Of a DNA stretch of 62,080 nt, positions 8,316 through 17,147 are shown piece by piece; the stretch's first letter is position 1, and every line of letters starts with the position of its first letter. A model generated the notes under the pieces. It was given only the letters and a program-made list of their open reading frames with translations, did no database searches and was not told the DNA's origin. The translations under genes and the position numbers were made by a program. The stretch spans positions 1-62,080 of the forward strand of contig JAGAQJ010000008.1 of NCBI GenBank assembly GCA_017622845.1, in the 5' to 3' direction. The DNA comes from Lachnospiraceae bacterium. GTDB taxonomy: Bacteria; Bacillota; Clostridia; Lachnospirales; Lachnospiraceae.

Positions 8316-10082
8316 ATGAAACAAAATGCAAAATACAGACGAAGCTGTCTGCTGTTGCTCTTGGTCATTGCAGCAGCGCTGGGATGGACATTTTACCGGA
8401 GCTTATCCTATGAATATGAGCTTTCGGGAGCTGTGACAGATTTGTCAGCCTTCTATACAGAAGCTTATGGATATGATGTGGCAAATACTCAGGAAGGAGC
8501 GAGCGGAAGTTTTACTGTTACAGGTGACGACCCACAGTTTATTTTGTCCTGTCCGCAGGGAACATTTGGCAGTATAGGAGGTATAGCCATCTTCTTGGAT
8601 AGTGCATGGGAAGGAGATGCAACGCTTCCGGTGCAGGTATTTTATGCAAAAGAAGGAGAGAGCTATGCAGAGAAGCACTCCGTGAAGGGAGAGCTGAAAG
8701 CAGGAGAGGACGCCGTATTGCTTCCGATACCGAAGGGGGAATACCAAAGTCTGCGGTTTGATATTGACGGAGATTTTCAGCTTGAAAAAATACAGGGATG
8801 CAGCGAACAAATGAAGGCGACAGCCTATGTATCGCAGGAGACTATTCATACCTGTATGTGGTATTTCCCGGCAATTATTATCGGATGCTGTCTGATTTTC
8901 TGGGCACACGGCGTGCGCTTGAAAGAGGGGAATTTTACTGCGAAAGCGTATGTGAAAAATGTTTTTCTGGGTGCAGAGCCGTCCAGGGACAGAGCGGTAT
9001 ATCTTGACTATCTGCGTGTCCTTGCCGCTGTTTTGGTCATATTGGCACATGCCTGTTCTCCTATGGTGGAGCTGGCGGATACAAGCTGGAAGCGTATGGT
9101 TCTTGTCTGCGGTCTGAGCCTTGGACTTTGCTGCAATCTGCTGTATGTCATGCTTTCAGGAACCTTGCTTTTAAGCTCCAAAAAGGAGGAGAGTGTTCTT
9201 TCTTTTTATATCAGAAGGGCATCAAAGGTTATCATACCATTGATTGCATATTATCTGCTGCTTTTGTATCTCAACGACGAAGTAAGCTTTCTGCCGCCGA
9301 GAAACATTGGCGCTGCATTTAAGCGCATAGTGACGGGAGCGCCTGACGTGGGACCGCATTTGTGGCTGATTTACACAATAGTGGCATTGTATCTTGTGAC
9401 GCCGTTTTTTAAGGTGATGGTACAGCATATGAGCGACAGGCTTGCGGCTTCTATGGCAGCAGTGATACTGGTACTGAATCTTCTGACCACTTATCTGCCG
9501 CTGTTTGGCATGACCTTCGGCGCAGCAACGTTTCTGGCAGGCTGGGAGGGGGTCTTTCTGCTGGGCTATATCATGACAAGGCAGAATGAGCGTTCCGGCG
9601 CTTCCCGGCGCAATAAAATTATCATGCTTGCGGGAGTGGTGGGTTATGTGATTGCCGTTGCGGCGGTATATTTGGATTCCGCGCAGATGAATTATGTATA
9701 CAACAGCGCGCCGACCCTGGTCGCTGCCTCCTGCGGAATATTTGCCTTGTTTTTACAGCATAAAAATTATTTTAAAGGAAAATCCAATGCGCTCGTGCGG
9801 TTATGCTCGAAGTACAGCTATTCTGTCATACTGATACACTGGTATGCGCTTTTTGTGGTCGTGCAGGGTAAGCTTCACATCACGGCGCTGCGCTTCGGCT
9901 GCATCGGCGGCATCATTGCAAGCGTTGTTGTTACTTTTGCCGCATGCCTTGCGATGGCGGTTGTGTTTGACAATACAGTAGTGATTGTGTGCAATGTGCT
10001 TTTTGAGAAGGTGACGGGAAGGCTTGTATGTACACGGGATGAAGGTTATGGAAAGAAGCATAAGTGTGACGAAAGATGTTGA
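8316..10082 (+). CDS. Membrane acyltransferase-3 family protein with extracytoplasmic N-domain
   Basis: A 588-residue protein. A TM helix at about 12-27 is followed by a roughly 150-residue beta-rich extracytoplasmic domain and another TM (about 185-200). The acyltransferase-3 domain then opens with the hallmark YLDYLRVLAAVLVILAHACS, where the histidine is the family's essential residue, followed by about nine further TM helices. Such enzymes O-acylate cell-surface polymers. The N-terminal domain is an unusual addition. The charged tail (KKHKCDERC) is cytoplasmic. The substrate is unknown. Confidence 0.82.
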   Translation: MKQNAKYRRSCLLLLLVIAAALGWTFYRSLSYEYELSGAVTDLSAFYTEAYGYDVANTQEGASGSFTVTGDDPQFILSCPQGTFGSIGGIAIFLDSAWEGDATLPVQVFYAKEGESYAEKHSVKGELKAGEDAVLLPIPKGEYQSLRFDIDGDFQLEKIQGCSEQMKATAYVSQETIHTCMWYFPAIIIGCCLIFWAHGVRLKEGNFTAKAYVKNVFLGAEPSRDRAVYLDYLRVLAAVLVILAHACSPMVELADTSWKRMVLVCGLSLGLCCNLLYVMLSGTLLLSSKKEESVLSFYIRRASKVIIPLIAYYLLLLYLNDEVSFLPPRNIGAAFKRIVTGAPDVGPHLWLIYTIVALYLVTPFFKVMVQHMSDRLAASMAAVILVLNLLTTYLPLFGMTFGAATFLAGWEGVFLLGYIMTRQNERSGASRRNKIIMLAGVVGYVIAVAAVYLDSAQMNYVYNSAPTLVAASCGIFALFLQHKNYFKGKSNALVRLCSKYSYSVILIHWYALFVVVQGKLHITALRFGCIGGIIASVVVTFAACLAMAVVFDNTVVIVCNVLFEKVTGRLVCTRDEGYGKKHKCDERC

Positions 10083-10140
10083 TAAAAAGCAGAATGGAAG
10101 CTTGTTTTTTTGCCCATATTGAAAATCCTTATGTAAGAGT

Positions 10141-10168
10141 TCATAGTATCTGCAAATCTGCGTAAAAT
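10141..10168 (+). promoter_or_regulatory. Candidate sigma-E-type promoter of the SpoIID-like gene
   Basis: TCATAGT (10141-10147) and CGTAAAAT (10161-10168), 13 bp apart, resemble the mother-cell sigma-E consensus (ATA at -35, CATA..AT at -10). It lies about 35 bp before the gene start, as expected for spoIID. Confidence 0.4.
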
Positions 10169-10201
10169 ATTATATAAAAGTTCAAAGAATAATGGTGCAG
10201 T

Positions 10202-10885
10202 ATGAGAAGGATATCCGGAGTTTTGATGTTTATTTTATGCCTGCCGCTGATAGGCACAATGTTTATCAAGCCGGACAGGAGCGGCTGGAGAAAAGAAGAA
10301 AGTGACATAAGTGTCATAAATCAGCGCTTTGAAATCTGCGTAAAGGAAGATATCGGGAGCTTTCTGTATCGTCCTGAGAAAATGACCAGGCTTTTGATGT
10401 ACAGAATGATTCCTGAAGATATTGTATTCAGCGTTTCTGAGGATTATATCGCAGATGCGGATGCGGCACAGGACCCGGAGCAGGAGTACCTTAAGGCATT
10501 GGCAGTGGTATGCCGCAGCAATCTTGTCTATATATGGGAGTCAGAACAATGTCCCGACATACTGGACTATGACAAAACGCAGTTAAAAAAAGGGAATTTT
10601 TCCGGCATCTATCGGTTGGCGGTTTCATCCGGTGAGGGAAGCACCAAATTAAAGGAAATAAAAAGGGCAGTCAATGCGACAATGGGGGCAGTGATTACAA
10701 AGGAAGAAAAGGTAATCGCCGCTCCCTTTTTTACTACGTCTTCCGCTGATATGCTTGTGGGAGAGCCGGGAGACGGCGTGGGATTTTCATTAAATTATGC
10801 CTATGAGCTTGCGGCGCAGGGCATGGATTTTTATGAAATATTAAAATATTTTTTTGGCGATATTCGGGTAAATATCTACGAATAA
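10202..10885 (+). CDS. Degenerate SpoIID-like engulfment protein
   Basis: A 227-residue protein with an N-terminal membrane anchor (about 5-20) and a SpoIID/LytB-type domain. I recognise EYLKALAVVCRSNLVY (family: EALKAQAVAARTYAL), AVNATMGAVIT, AAPFFTTSS and a C-terminal GDGVGFSLNYAYELAAQGMDFYEILKYF matching GHGVGMSQ...A..G..Y.EIL (shown here only as landmarks). SpoIID is the lytic transglycosylase of forespore engulfment. Two features are odd. The segment aligned with the catalytic AAEMP reads MYRMIP, apparently without the glutamate, and the GHGVGMSQ histidine is Asp. It is shorter than B. subtilis SpoIID (343 aa). The placement just before a SpoIIQ-like gene supports the identity. Confidence 0.68.
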   Translation: MRRISGVLMFILCLPLIGTMFIKPDRSGWRKEESDISVINQRFEICVKEDIGSFLYRPEKMTRLLMYRMIPEDIVFSVSEDYIADADAAQDPEQEYLKALAVVCRSNLVYIWESEQCPDILDYDKTQLKKGNFSGIYRLAVSSGEGSTKLKEIKRAVNATMGAVITKEEKVIAAPFFTTSSADMLVGEPGDGVGFSLNYAYELAAQGMDFYEILKYFFGDIRVNIYE

Positions 10886-11062
10886 AATCCCTCAAACGAG
10901 TCAATGCTATAAACAGGCAGTAGAGGTTTGCGTTACTTGTTCGGCAGGGCTTAGCATTTCCTGTTAAGTCCGCAAAGCATGCCGCAGGCAAAATGCATTT
11001 GCCTGTTCATGGAAGGAGTGAACAGTAACAGAATTGTGGCTTGCCGGAAATGGAGGGAAAGG

Positions 11063-11929
11063 ATGAACAGACGAAATAACAGACGCCCTGCCCTGCAGAA
11101 GGAGAAGATTAGTGTGATAGCAGCATCCGTATTTGTGCTGTCAGCACTTACTCTTGCAGGCGTGTACATGTCGGCGCAGGGTGACGTGGAGAAGGAAGAA
11201 AATCGTATAGATTTTGCAAAGCTGGAACAGGAAAACATTACGGCGGAGGAAGACAGCACAGGTCTGGCAGATACCAGATTCGTGTCGGGAAAAGCACAGG
11301 CAGAGCTGGCAGCAAAGGATACAAAACAGGGAGATGCCCGGTTTGTCAATGAAGATATGTACGACTTAAGCGACGTCAATGACATGGACGTAGACCCGGC
11401 ATTTACTGAGGTAAATTCGGGGCAGGTTGAGAACACCAGACAGGAGAATGCCTTAGCAGGCACGGACAAGGCAGCCGTTTTTATGGAGGAAGAAAAGATT
11501 GCTGCAGAGACACCGCTTTCTTTTACCGATACAGACACGCTTGCGCTTCCGGTGGTAGGAGATGTGCTTCTGGATTACAGCATGGACAAGGCAGTGTATC
11601 ATGCGACTATGCAGCAGTACCACTATAATCCGGCACTTGTTATAGCGGCTCAGGAAGGACAGACAATTACGGCGGCAGCCGACGGAATCGTGACAGCGGT
11701 TTATCAGGATGCACAGACAGGAAATACCATCAGCTTTGATCTTGGAAACGGTTATGAGCTTACCTACGGACAGCTTAGTGACATCAACCTCTCAGTCGGA
11801 GACAGAGTAGCGGCAGGAGATGTGGTAGGAAAGGTAGCAAAACCGACAATTTATTATTCGGAAGAGGGAACCAATATTTATTATAAGCTTACAAAGGATG
11901 GAGTGCCTGTAGACCCGTTAAAACGATAA
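11063..11929 (+). CDS. SpoIIQ-like M23/LytM-domain protein
   Basis: A 288-residue bitopic protein: basic N-terminus, TM at about 15-35, acidic linker of about 120 residues, then a degenerate LytM domain (NPALVIAAQEGQTITAAADG ... YELTYGQLSDINLSVGDRVAAGDVVGK). The first zinc-binding His of active M23 peptidases is replaced and HxH is absent (TYGQL), as in SpoIIQ proteins that act as scaffolds for SpoIIIAH. The ATG at 11063 is chosen because GGAGGGAAAGG precedes it directly. The frame is open upstream but the extension looks random. The SpoIID-SpoIIQ order matches many spore formers. Confidence 0.75.
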   Translation: MNRRNNRRPALQKEKISVIAASVFVLSALTLAGVYMSAQGDVEKEENRIDFAKLEQENITAEEDSTGLADTRFVSGKAQAELAAKDTKQGDARFVNEDMYDLSDVNDMDVDPAFTEVNSGQVENTRQENALAGTDKAAVFMEEEKIAAETPLSFTDTDTLALPVVGDVLLDYSMDKAVYHATMQQYHYNPALVIAAQEGQTITAAADGIVTAVYQDAQTGNTISFDLGNGYELTYGQLSDINLSVGDRVAAGDVVGKVAKPTIYYSEEGTNIYYKLTKDGVPVDPLKR

Positions 11930-11966
11930 AAAACCGAAAACAGATTGAAAGGGCATGGTTTGCAAG

Positions 11967-13193
11967 ATGCTTTTATTGGAAAATGCGGCAATTCGCAGTA
12001 TGAGTGACGCTGTATGCGAGAAATACAAGACAGATATCCTTGAGGGCAGTATACTTATAAAGGATGGAAAAATCCTTGAGGTGTCTCCTAAAATCGAACT
12101 CCCTGAATCTGCGGACTGCATGAAGATAGATGTCAATCATCATTTGGTAATGCCGGGGTTGATAGAAGCGCATTGTCATATGGGTATTACGGAAGAAAAA
12201 AAGGGGCAGGAGGGTGATGACTGCAACGAGACAGTTCGTCCCATCACACCCATGCTTCGGGCAATCGATGCCATCAATACAATGGATGCAGCCTTTGCTG
12301 ACGCAGTAAGAGCCGGCATCACCTCTGCAAATATCGGCCCCGGCAGCTCAAATGTTGTCGGAGGTCAATTTGCTGTTGTGAAGACAAGCGGAAGAAGAAT
12401 TGATGACTTGATTCTTAAGTTTCCGTCAGCCATGAAGGTAGCCTTCGGAGAAAACCCAAAGGTTAATTATGCAGGGCTGAATACTTCGCCGGTAACGCGC
12501 ATGGCAATCGCAGGAATGCTCAGAAAGGAACTGACAAATGCCAGAACGTATCTGGAGAAATGCTCCGGAACCGGTGCGGACTTCGACCTGCACTATGAGT
12601 CGTGGCGTCCCGTCTTTGAAAAGAAAATACCGCTTAAGGCACATGTACATCGTGTGGACGACATCTTTACAGCCATTCGCATTGCAAAGGAATTTGATTT
12701 GAAAATGACGCTTGACCATTGCAGCGAAGGGCATTTGATTGCAAAAGAGCTTGCCAGGGAAGGTTATCCTGCAATAGTTGGACCTGATTTGACCACACGA
12801 AATAAAATTGAAGTGCAGAATGCGGCATTCAAGACAGCAGGAATTCTGGCAGATGCCGGTGTCCTGGTGGCTGTCACGACAGACCATCCGGTATCGCTGA
12901 TACAGTCGCTTCCTTTATGCGTGGGACTGAGCGTAAAGCATGGACTTTCCATGAAAGACGGCTATAAGGCAATGACCATTAACGCTGCAAAAATGTGCGG
13001 TACAGAGGACAGGGTGGGCAGCCTTGAGGCAGGAAAGGATGCGGATATAGCGATATTTGACGGCAATCCGATGGAAGTCTTTACGCATACGCTGATGACC
13101 ATCATTGACGGAAAGCTTGTATACAGGCATGATTCTGTGACGGAGGACGGCAAAGGAAGGGTGAGACTGCCGTTTTCGTCTGGATATTCATAA
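11967..13193 (+). CDS. Amidohydrolase (imidazolonepropionase/prolidase-like)
   Basis: A 408-residue metal-dependent amidohydrolase with metal ligands in MPGLIEAHCHMG, HVHRVDDI, LDHCSEGH and TTDHPVS. The C-terminal beta-sandwich motif GSLEAGKDADIAIFDGNPME is typical of the superfamily. The substrate is unassigned; relatives hydrolyse cyclic amides or Xaa-Pro dipeptides. The start could be 11955 or 11967. The ribosome site GAAAGGG (11947-11953) is only 1 bp from the first ATG and 13 bp from the second, and the second gives the usual short start MLLLENAAIR. Confidence 0.85.
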   Translation: MLLLENAAIRSMSDAVCEKYKTDILEGSILIKDGKILEVSPKIELPESADCMKIDVNHHLVMPGLIEAHCHMGITEEKKGQEGDDCNETVRPITPMLRAIDAINTMDAAFADAVRAGITSANIGPGSSNVVGGQFAVVKTSGRRIDDLILKFPSAMKVAFGENPKVNYAGLNTSPVTRMAIAGMLRKELTNARTYLEKCSGTGADFDLHYESWRPVFEKKIPLKAHVHRVDDIFTAIRIAKEFDLKMTLDHCSEGHLIAKELAREGYPAIVGPDLTTRNKIEVQNAAFKTAGILADAGVLVAVTTDHPVSLIQSLPLCVGLSVKHGLSMKDGYKAMTINAAKMCGTEDRVGSLEAGKDADIAIFDGNPMEVFTHTLMTIIDGKLVYRHDSVTEDGKGRVRLPFSSGYS

Positions 13194-13238
13194 TGTCTCT
13201 CTCTGCCTCATAACTGTAACAATTATGCATTTATACCC

Positions 13239-13476
13239 GGACGAAAACGGCAGATAGTATCCCTCTGGCTGCCATTGGTTTCGAATGGGAATTTCCTAAT
13301 ACGATGAAGAAGGTTTTCTAATGAGTACGGAGCCAGCTCGAGTCGGCATCCATGCCTCCGTCTCGTCTAAATTTGCTTCCGTGCAAAATTGCTCCTGTTG
13401 CATGTATCATCATATAAGGACATATCACCATTCTCCACCGGGCAGCCTACAGGATACTATCTGCCGTTTTCTGTTC
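13239..13476 (+). repeat. R1 dispersed repeat, complete copy C
   Basis: A 238-bp non-coding unit with imperfect terminal inverted repeats: GACGAAAACGGCAGATAGTATCC at the left and GGATACTATCTGCCGTTTTCTGTTC at the right. Inside are CTCGAG, GGCATCCATGCC and TTTGC(N)nGCAAA hairpins. The same unit occurs in reverse at 61887-62080 (cut by the window end), shortened at 61650-61745, and as half copies at 2268 and 39056. There is no open frame and no transposase. It sits upstream of ddl. Confidence 0.8.
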
Positions 13477-13886
13477 AATAAAACCATAAATCTGAATTGT
13501 TGTCAATACACCGAAGGGCGGCACTGTAATATATGCTTCTGTTTTTTAACAAATTTTATTGCGTTTTCTGTGGAAATCATGCATAATTTGGTTGGACGGA
13601 TTACACTATTACAACGATTTCTAAATAACTCAACCATGTAACTAGCTTATTTTCCCGATTGCACATGGCAAAAAGCCTCGACGTAGCACGCTACGCCCAC
13701 GTTTTTTGTCATGCACACTCGAAAAAATATTCTGCGTTATTGGTCTGGTTGTTTACGAAACGTTGTATTAGTGAAGAATATATAAGTTTAATTGAGAATA
13801 CCATACAATATACAGGTGGGCTTAATGAAAACAAAAAGGAAGTAAACTTTTCGCATATAAGAGTTTGGAAAGGCAGGTTTATCGTT
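13477..13886. other. Gene-free leader of ddl
   Basis: The frame of ddl is open back to 13659, but the extension has no ribosome site and runs through a cruciform (13650-13727), so it is not coding. Apart from that palindrome I see AT-rich sequence with no convincing gene. A TACAAT at 13804-13809 could be a -10 box but lacks a good -35. Confidence 0.6.
13650..13727. repeat. Large imperfect cruciform, arms about 37 bp
   Basis: The left arm (TTTTCCCGATTGCACATGGC, then AAAAAGCCTCGACGTAGC) pairs imperfectly with the right arm (GCTACGCCCACG, then TTTTTTGTCATGCACACTCG) around a CGTAGC-AC-GCTACG apex. It is not an intrinsic terminator by position and probably belongs to another short repeat family. 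Confidence 0.6.
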
Positions 13887-14933
13887 ATGAAAATCGTAGT
13901 TTTAGCAGGCGGAATCAGTACGGAGCGCGATGTGTCTCTTGTTACAGGCTCCATGATTTACAAGGCGCTGAGGAAAAAAGGGCACGAGCTTGTTCTTCTC
14001 GATGTATACCTTGGATATGAGGGCGATGTCAGGGATATCTTTGCTCTTGATAAGGACTGGAGTGAGAATTTCGGTGCGATTTCGGAAATAAATCCGGATA
14101 TCAGTGCAGTAAAGGCAATGCGCAAAGACAATCCGGAGCGCGTGATCGGACCGAATGTTATCGAGATTTGTTCTCAGGCAGATATTGTATTTCTGGCGCT
14201 TCACGGACAAAACGGCGAGGATGGAAAGATTCAGGCAATGTTTGATTTGCTTAACATTAAGTACACAGGTACGGATTATTTGTCCAGTGCACTTGCTATG
14301 GACAAAGCGATTTCGAAGGAATTATTTAACAAATACAAAATTCCTACGCCGAAGGGAATTACAATCTGCAGAAATGAAAGGCAGGCAGTCGATGCATGGA
14401 GTATTTTTCCATGTATTGCAAAGGTAAACTGCGGAGGCTCCAGTGTCGGCGTGTATATGGCAGACAACAAGGAACAGCTTGAGGAGGCGCTTGAGAAGGC
14501 ATTTACCTTTGAAAACAGAGTCATTATTGAGCAGTACATAGACGGAAGAGAGTTTTCTGTCGGCGTGATGGACGGCAAAGCGCTGCCGATTATTGAGATT
14601 GCGCCCAAGGTTGGATTTTATGATTACAAGAATAAATATCAGGCAGGTTCGACGGTGGAGACTTGTCCTGCTGCGTTGGATGCCAATGTGACCAAGGCAA
14701 TGCAGAACTGTGCGGAGGCCGTGTACCGGGCGCTTCGCTTAAAGACCTACGCAAGAATGGATTTTCGCATGGACAAGGAATTGAACTTTTACTGTCTGGA
14801 GGCAAATACCCTGCCGGGCATGACTCCGACCTCGCTGCTTCCGCAGGAGGCAGAAGCCGTGGGAGTAGGATTTGAGGAGCTGTGTCAGCAGATTATCGAG
14901 ATATCCATGAAAAAGTACGCATCAATGGCATAG
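13887..14933 (+). CDS. ddl: D-alanine--D-alanine ligase
   Basis: ATP-grasp enzyme joining two D-Ala for peptidoglycan. It has 348 residues from the ATG at 13887 (GGAAAGGCAGG upstream), giving the typical start MKIVVLAGGISTERDVSLVTG. Landmarks are FLALHGQNGEDGKIQ, YTGTDYLSSALAMDK, FPCIAKVNCGGSSVG and the C-terminal FYCLEANTLPGMTPTSLLP. It is followed after 13 bp by murF, the next step in wall-precursor synthesis. Confidence 0.95.
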   Translation: MKIVVLAGGISTERDVSLVTGSMIYKALRKKGHELVLLDVYLGYEGDVRDIFALDKDWSENFGAISEINPDISAVKAMRKDNPERVIGPNVIEICSQADIVFLALHGQNGEDGKIQAMFDLLNIKYTGTDYLSSALAMDKAISKELFNKYKIPTPKGITICRNERQAVDAWSIFPCIAKVNCGGSSVGVYMADNKEQLEEALEKAFTFENRVIIEQYIDGREFSVGVMDGKALPIIEIAPKVGFYDYKNKYQAGSTVETCPAALDANVTKAMQNCAEAVYRALRLKTYARMDFRMDKELNFYCLEANTLPGMTPTSLLPQEAEAVGVGFEELCQQIIEISMKKYASMA

Positions 14934-14946
14934 GAATGAGGAAGCG

Positions 14947-16380
14947 GTGGCAGCCATGAAATATATGACAATGAAAAATATGACACTGAAAAAGATGGCG
15001 GATGCAGTAAATGGTGTGCTTCACACAGAGGCAATGCCGTCAGACATCCATATTGATGAGACAGAGGCGGCAGGCGTCGTGCTGGATTCACGAAAAGTCG
15101 GGAAAGGTTATGTCTTTATTGCAGCACGGGGAGAGCGTGTCGACGGTCACAGTTTTATTGACAGTGTGTTTGCAGCAGGCGCAATGGGCGTTATCTGTGA
15201 GAAAGCCCCGCAAAATCCCAAGGGAGCATACATCCTTGTGGAGGACAGCTTTCAGGCGCTGAAGGATATCGCGGCGTACTATCGAAAGCAGCTTGATATC
15301 AAGGTAGTGGGTATTACAGGAAGTGTGGGCAAGACCAGCACAAAAGAATTTGTGGCAAGCGTGCTCTCAAAGGGATTTCGCGTACAAAAGACGGAGGGAA
15401 ACTTTAATAATGAAATAGGTCTTCCGCTTACGGTGCTTCGGATACGTGAGGATTGTCAGGTGGCTGTACTGGAAATGGGAATCAGCGATTTTGGCGAGAT
15501 GCACAGGCTGAGTAAGATTGCAAGACCGGATGTGTGTCTGATTACCAACATAGGACAGTGCCACCTTGAAAATCTCGGAACCAGAGATGGTATTTTGAAA
15601 GCAAAAACGGAAATATTTGACTATATGCAGGAAGATGGTGCGGTTTGTCTGAATGGTGATGATGACAAGCTTGTCACGATAAAGGAAGTAAAGGGACATG
15701 TGCCGATCTTTTTTGGAGGAAAAGACAGCAATGATATCTATGCTTCCGATTATGAGAACAGAGGCCTTGCAGGAAGCAGGGCAGTCATACATATCAACAG
15801 GAAAGATAGAAGAGCTGACTTTGAGGCGGATATACCGCTCCCCGGAGAGCATATGCTTTACAATGCGCTTGCGGCGACGGCAGCAGGCGTCTTGTTTGGA
15901 TTGTCGACAGAGCAGATACAGGAAGGTATCAGAGACGTGGAAGCGGTAGGCGGCAGAAGCCATGTTATCCGAACAGGAAGGATCACTTTGATTGATGACT
16001 GTTACAATGCAAATCCTGTCTCCATGAAAGCAGCGCTTGACCTTCTGGCGATGACAGGTATCGATGAAAGCGGACGCAGAGTTGCGGTACTGGGCGATAT
16101 GTTTGAGCTTGGCACAGACGAGGCAGCATTGCACTATGAGGTAGGCGCTTATGCAGCAGATAAAAAGATTGATGTGGTTATCTGTGCAGGACAATTGTGT
16201 AAAAACATGTATGATGGGGCAAAGACTGTGGATAACTCTGCTGCAGAGGTTTATTATTATCCTGATAAGGAATCGCTGCTTACAGATATCGGCAGCCTGA
16301 TAAAAGATAGGGATATCGTCCTTGTGAAGGCTTCGCACGGCATGCATTTTGAGGAATTGGTCAGCAAACTGAACGAGTAA
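14947..16380 (+). CDS. murF: UDP-MurNAc-tripeptide--D-Ala-D-Ala ligase
   Basis: Adds the D-Ala-D-Ala made by Ddl to the UDP-MurNAc-tripeptide. It has 477 residues. The ATP loop GITGSVGKTSTKEF is present, with LEMGISDFGEMHRLS, ITNIGQCHLENLGTRDGI, and LIDDCYNANPVSMKAAL in the central and C-terminal domains. The GTG at 14947 has GAGG 5 bp upstream; an in-frame ATG at 14956 is an alternative. The stop codon lies inside the terminator stem at 16378-16407. Confidence 0.95.
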   Translation: MAAMKYMTMKNMTLKKMADAVNGVLHTEAMPSDIHIDETEAAGVVLDSRKVGKGYVFIAARGERVDGHSFIDSVFAAGAMGVICEKAPQNPKGAYILVEDSFQALKDIAAYYRKQLDIKVVGITGSVGKTSTKEFVASVLSKGFRVQKTEGNFNNEIGLPLTVLRIREDCQVAVLEMGISDFGEMHRLSKIARPDVCLITNIGQCHLENLGTRDGILKAKTEIFDYMQEDGAVCLNGDDDKLVTIKEVKGHVPIFFGGKDSNDIYASDYENRGLAGSRAVIHINRKDRRADFEADIPLPGEHMLYNALAATAAGVLFGLSTEQIQEGIRDVEAVGGRSHVIRTGRITLIDDCYNANPVSMKAALDLLAMTGIDESGRRVAVLGDMFELGTDEAALHYEVGAYAADKKIDVVICAGQLCKNMYDGAKTVDNSAAEVYYYPDKESLLTDIGSLIKDRDIVLVKASHGMHFEELVSKLNE

Positions 16381-16407
16381 CAGCTCAGCCGTAAGGCTGA
16401 GCTGTTA
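16378..16407. terminator. Bidirectional terminator between murF and plsC
   Basis: A 13-bp perfect stem, TAACAGCTCAGCC / GGCTGAGCTGTTA with GTAA loop. It begins with the murF stop codon and ends 3 bp before the plsC stop (convergent gene). Confidence 0.8.
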
Positions 16408-16409
16408 TC

Positions 16410-17147
16410 TTAGTGAATCAATTCCTTGTTCCGATTGTAGGTTTCCGCAATAATATTCTGCACATAAGGAGCCAGCTGTTTTTGCTGTTCCTTTGGAAGC
16501 TCCTTTACATAGATGGGCTTGCCGTACTCGATGACAACGTGCGCTTTTCTAATCTTCGGAAACTGATTTTCAAAGACAGCAGCGCTGTTGACAATGGTCA
16601 TAGGGATAATCGGGCAGTCTGCTTTTGCAGCAATCTTAAAGCTTCCTTCATGAAACGGAAGAAATTTTCCTTCTTCTTTACTTCTGCTTCCTTCCGGAAA
16701 GATGCAGATAGATTTGCCGTTTTTCATCAAGTCAATGGCAGCAAGGATTGTCTGCATGCCTGCCTTGATATTTTCGCGGTCTAGGAACAGGCAGTGAAGA
16801 TTGCGCATCCATACATTTAAAAGAGGAACCTTTTCAATGCTTTTCTTTGCGATATAACCTGTGGGACGCGGAACTCTCACATAGGTCAGCACAATGTCAA
16901 AAAAGCTCCGGTGGTTTCCTATGTAAAGTACCGGCGTGTCCCTGGGAACATTTTCCTCTCCGATATAATCTACCTTTGTGCCTGCCAAAAAGCGCACGCA
17001 TCGAAATGCCCAGTTTACGATTGCAAGACTGGAACGGCTCTTGATATCAGGATTGAATTTACCGATAATCCATTCCGCAATCATAAGGGGAATGCTTAAG
17101 ATTAAAAAGAGAATTACAAAGCCGCCAACAAGAATCAATCGAATCAT
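16410..17147 (-). CDS. plsC: 1-acyl-sn-glycerol-3-phosphate acyltransferase
   Basis: Makes phosphatidic acid by acylating lysophosphatidate. It has a TM helix near the N-terminus (about 5-25), then the NHRSFFD motif (HX4D catalytic dyad) and FPEGSRS (phosphate binding). The ATG at 17147 is preferred to an in-frame TTG at 17168 because GGAAGGG sits about 12 bp before it. That gives 245 residues, normal for the family. It converges on murF. Confidence 0.9.
   Translation of the reverse strand: MIRLILVGGFVILFLILSIPLMIAEWIIGKFNPDIKSRSSLAIVNWAFRCVRFLAGTKVDYIGEENVPRDTPVLYIGNHRSFFDIVLTYVRVPRPTGYIAKKSIEKVPLLNVWMRNLHCLFLDRENIKAGMQTILAAIDLMKNGKSICIFPEGSRSKEEGKFLPFHEGSFKIAAKADCPIIPMTIVNSAAVFENQFPKIRKAHVVIEYGKPIYVKELPKEQQKQLAPYVQNIIAETYNRNKELIH

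Noticed and set aside
10930-11062. Sigma-F promoter for the SpoIIQ-like gene
   Set aside because: GGCAAAATG near 10987 only partly fits the -10 and no -35 lies at the right distance, so I do not call it.
13239-13476. CRISPR-like array from recurrent palindromes
   Set aside because: Copies are scattered over tens of kilobases, are about 240 bp long with terminal inversions, and have no regular spacers or cas genes.
13321-13641. 106-codon frame downstream of the amidohydrolase
   Set aside because: It lies inside the R1 repeat and its flank; Cys/His-rich translation without family pattern or ribosome site.
13659-13886. N-terminal extension of ddl
   Set aside because: It runs through a cruciform and lacks a ribosome site; Ddl proteins begin at the ATG at 13887.
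15367-16347. 326-codon open frame on the minus strand inside murF
   Set aside because: It is a shadow of murF: no ribosome site, Cys/His/Ile-rich random composition, no recognisable domain.
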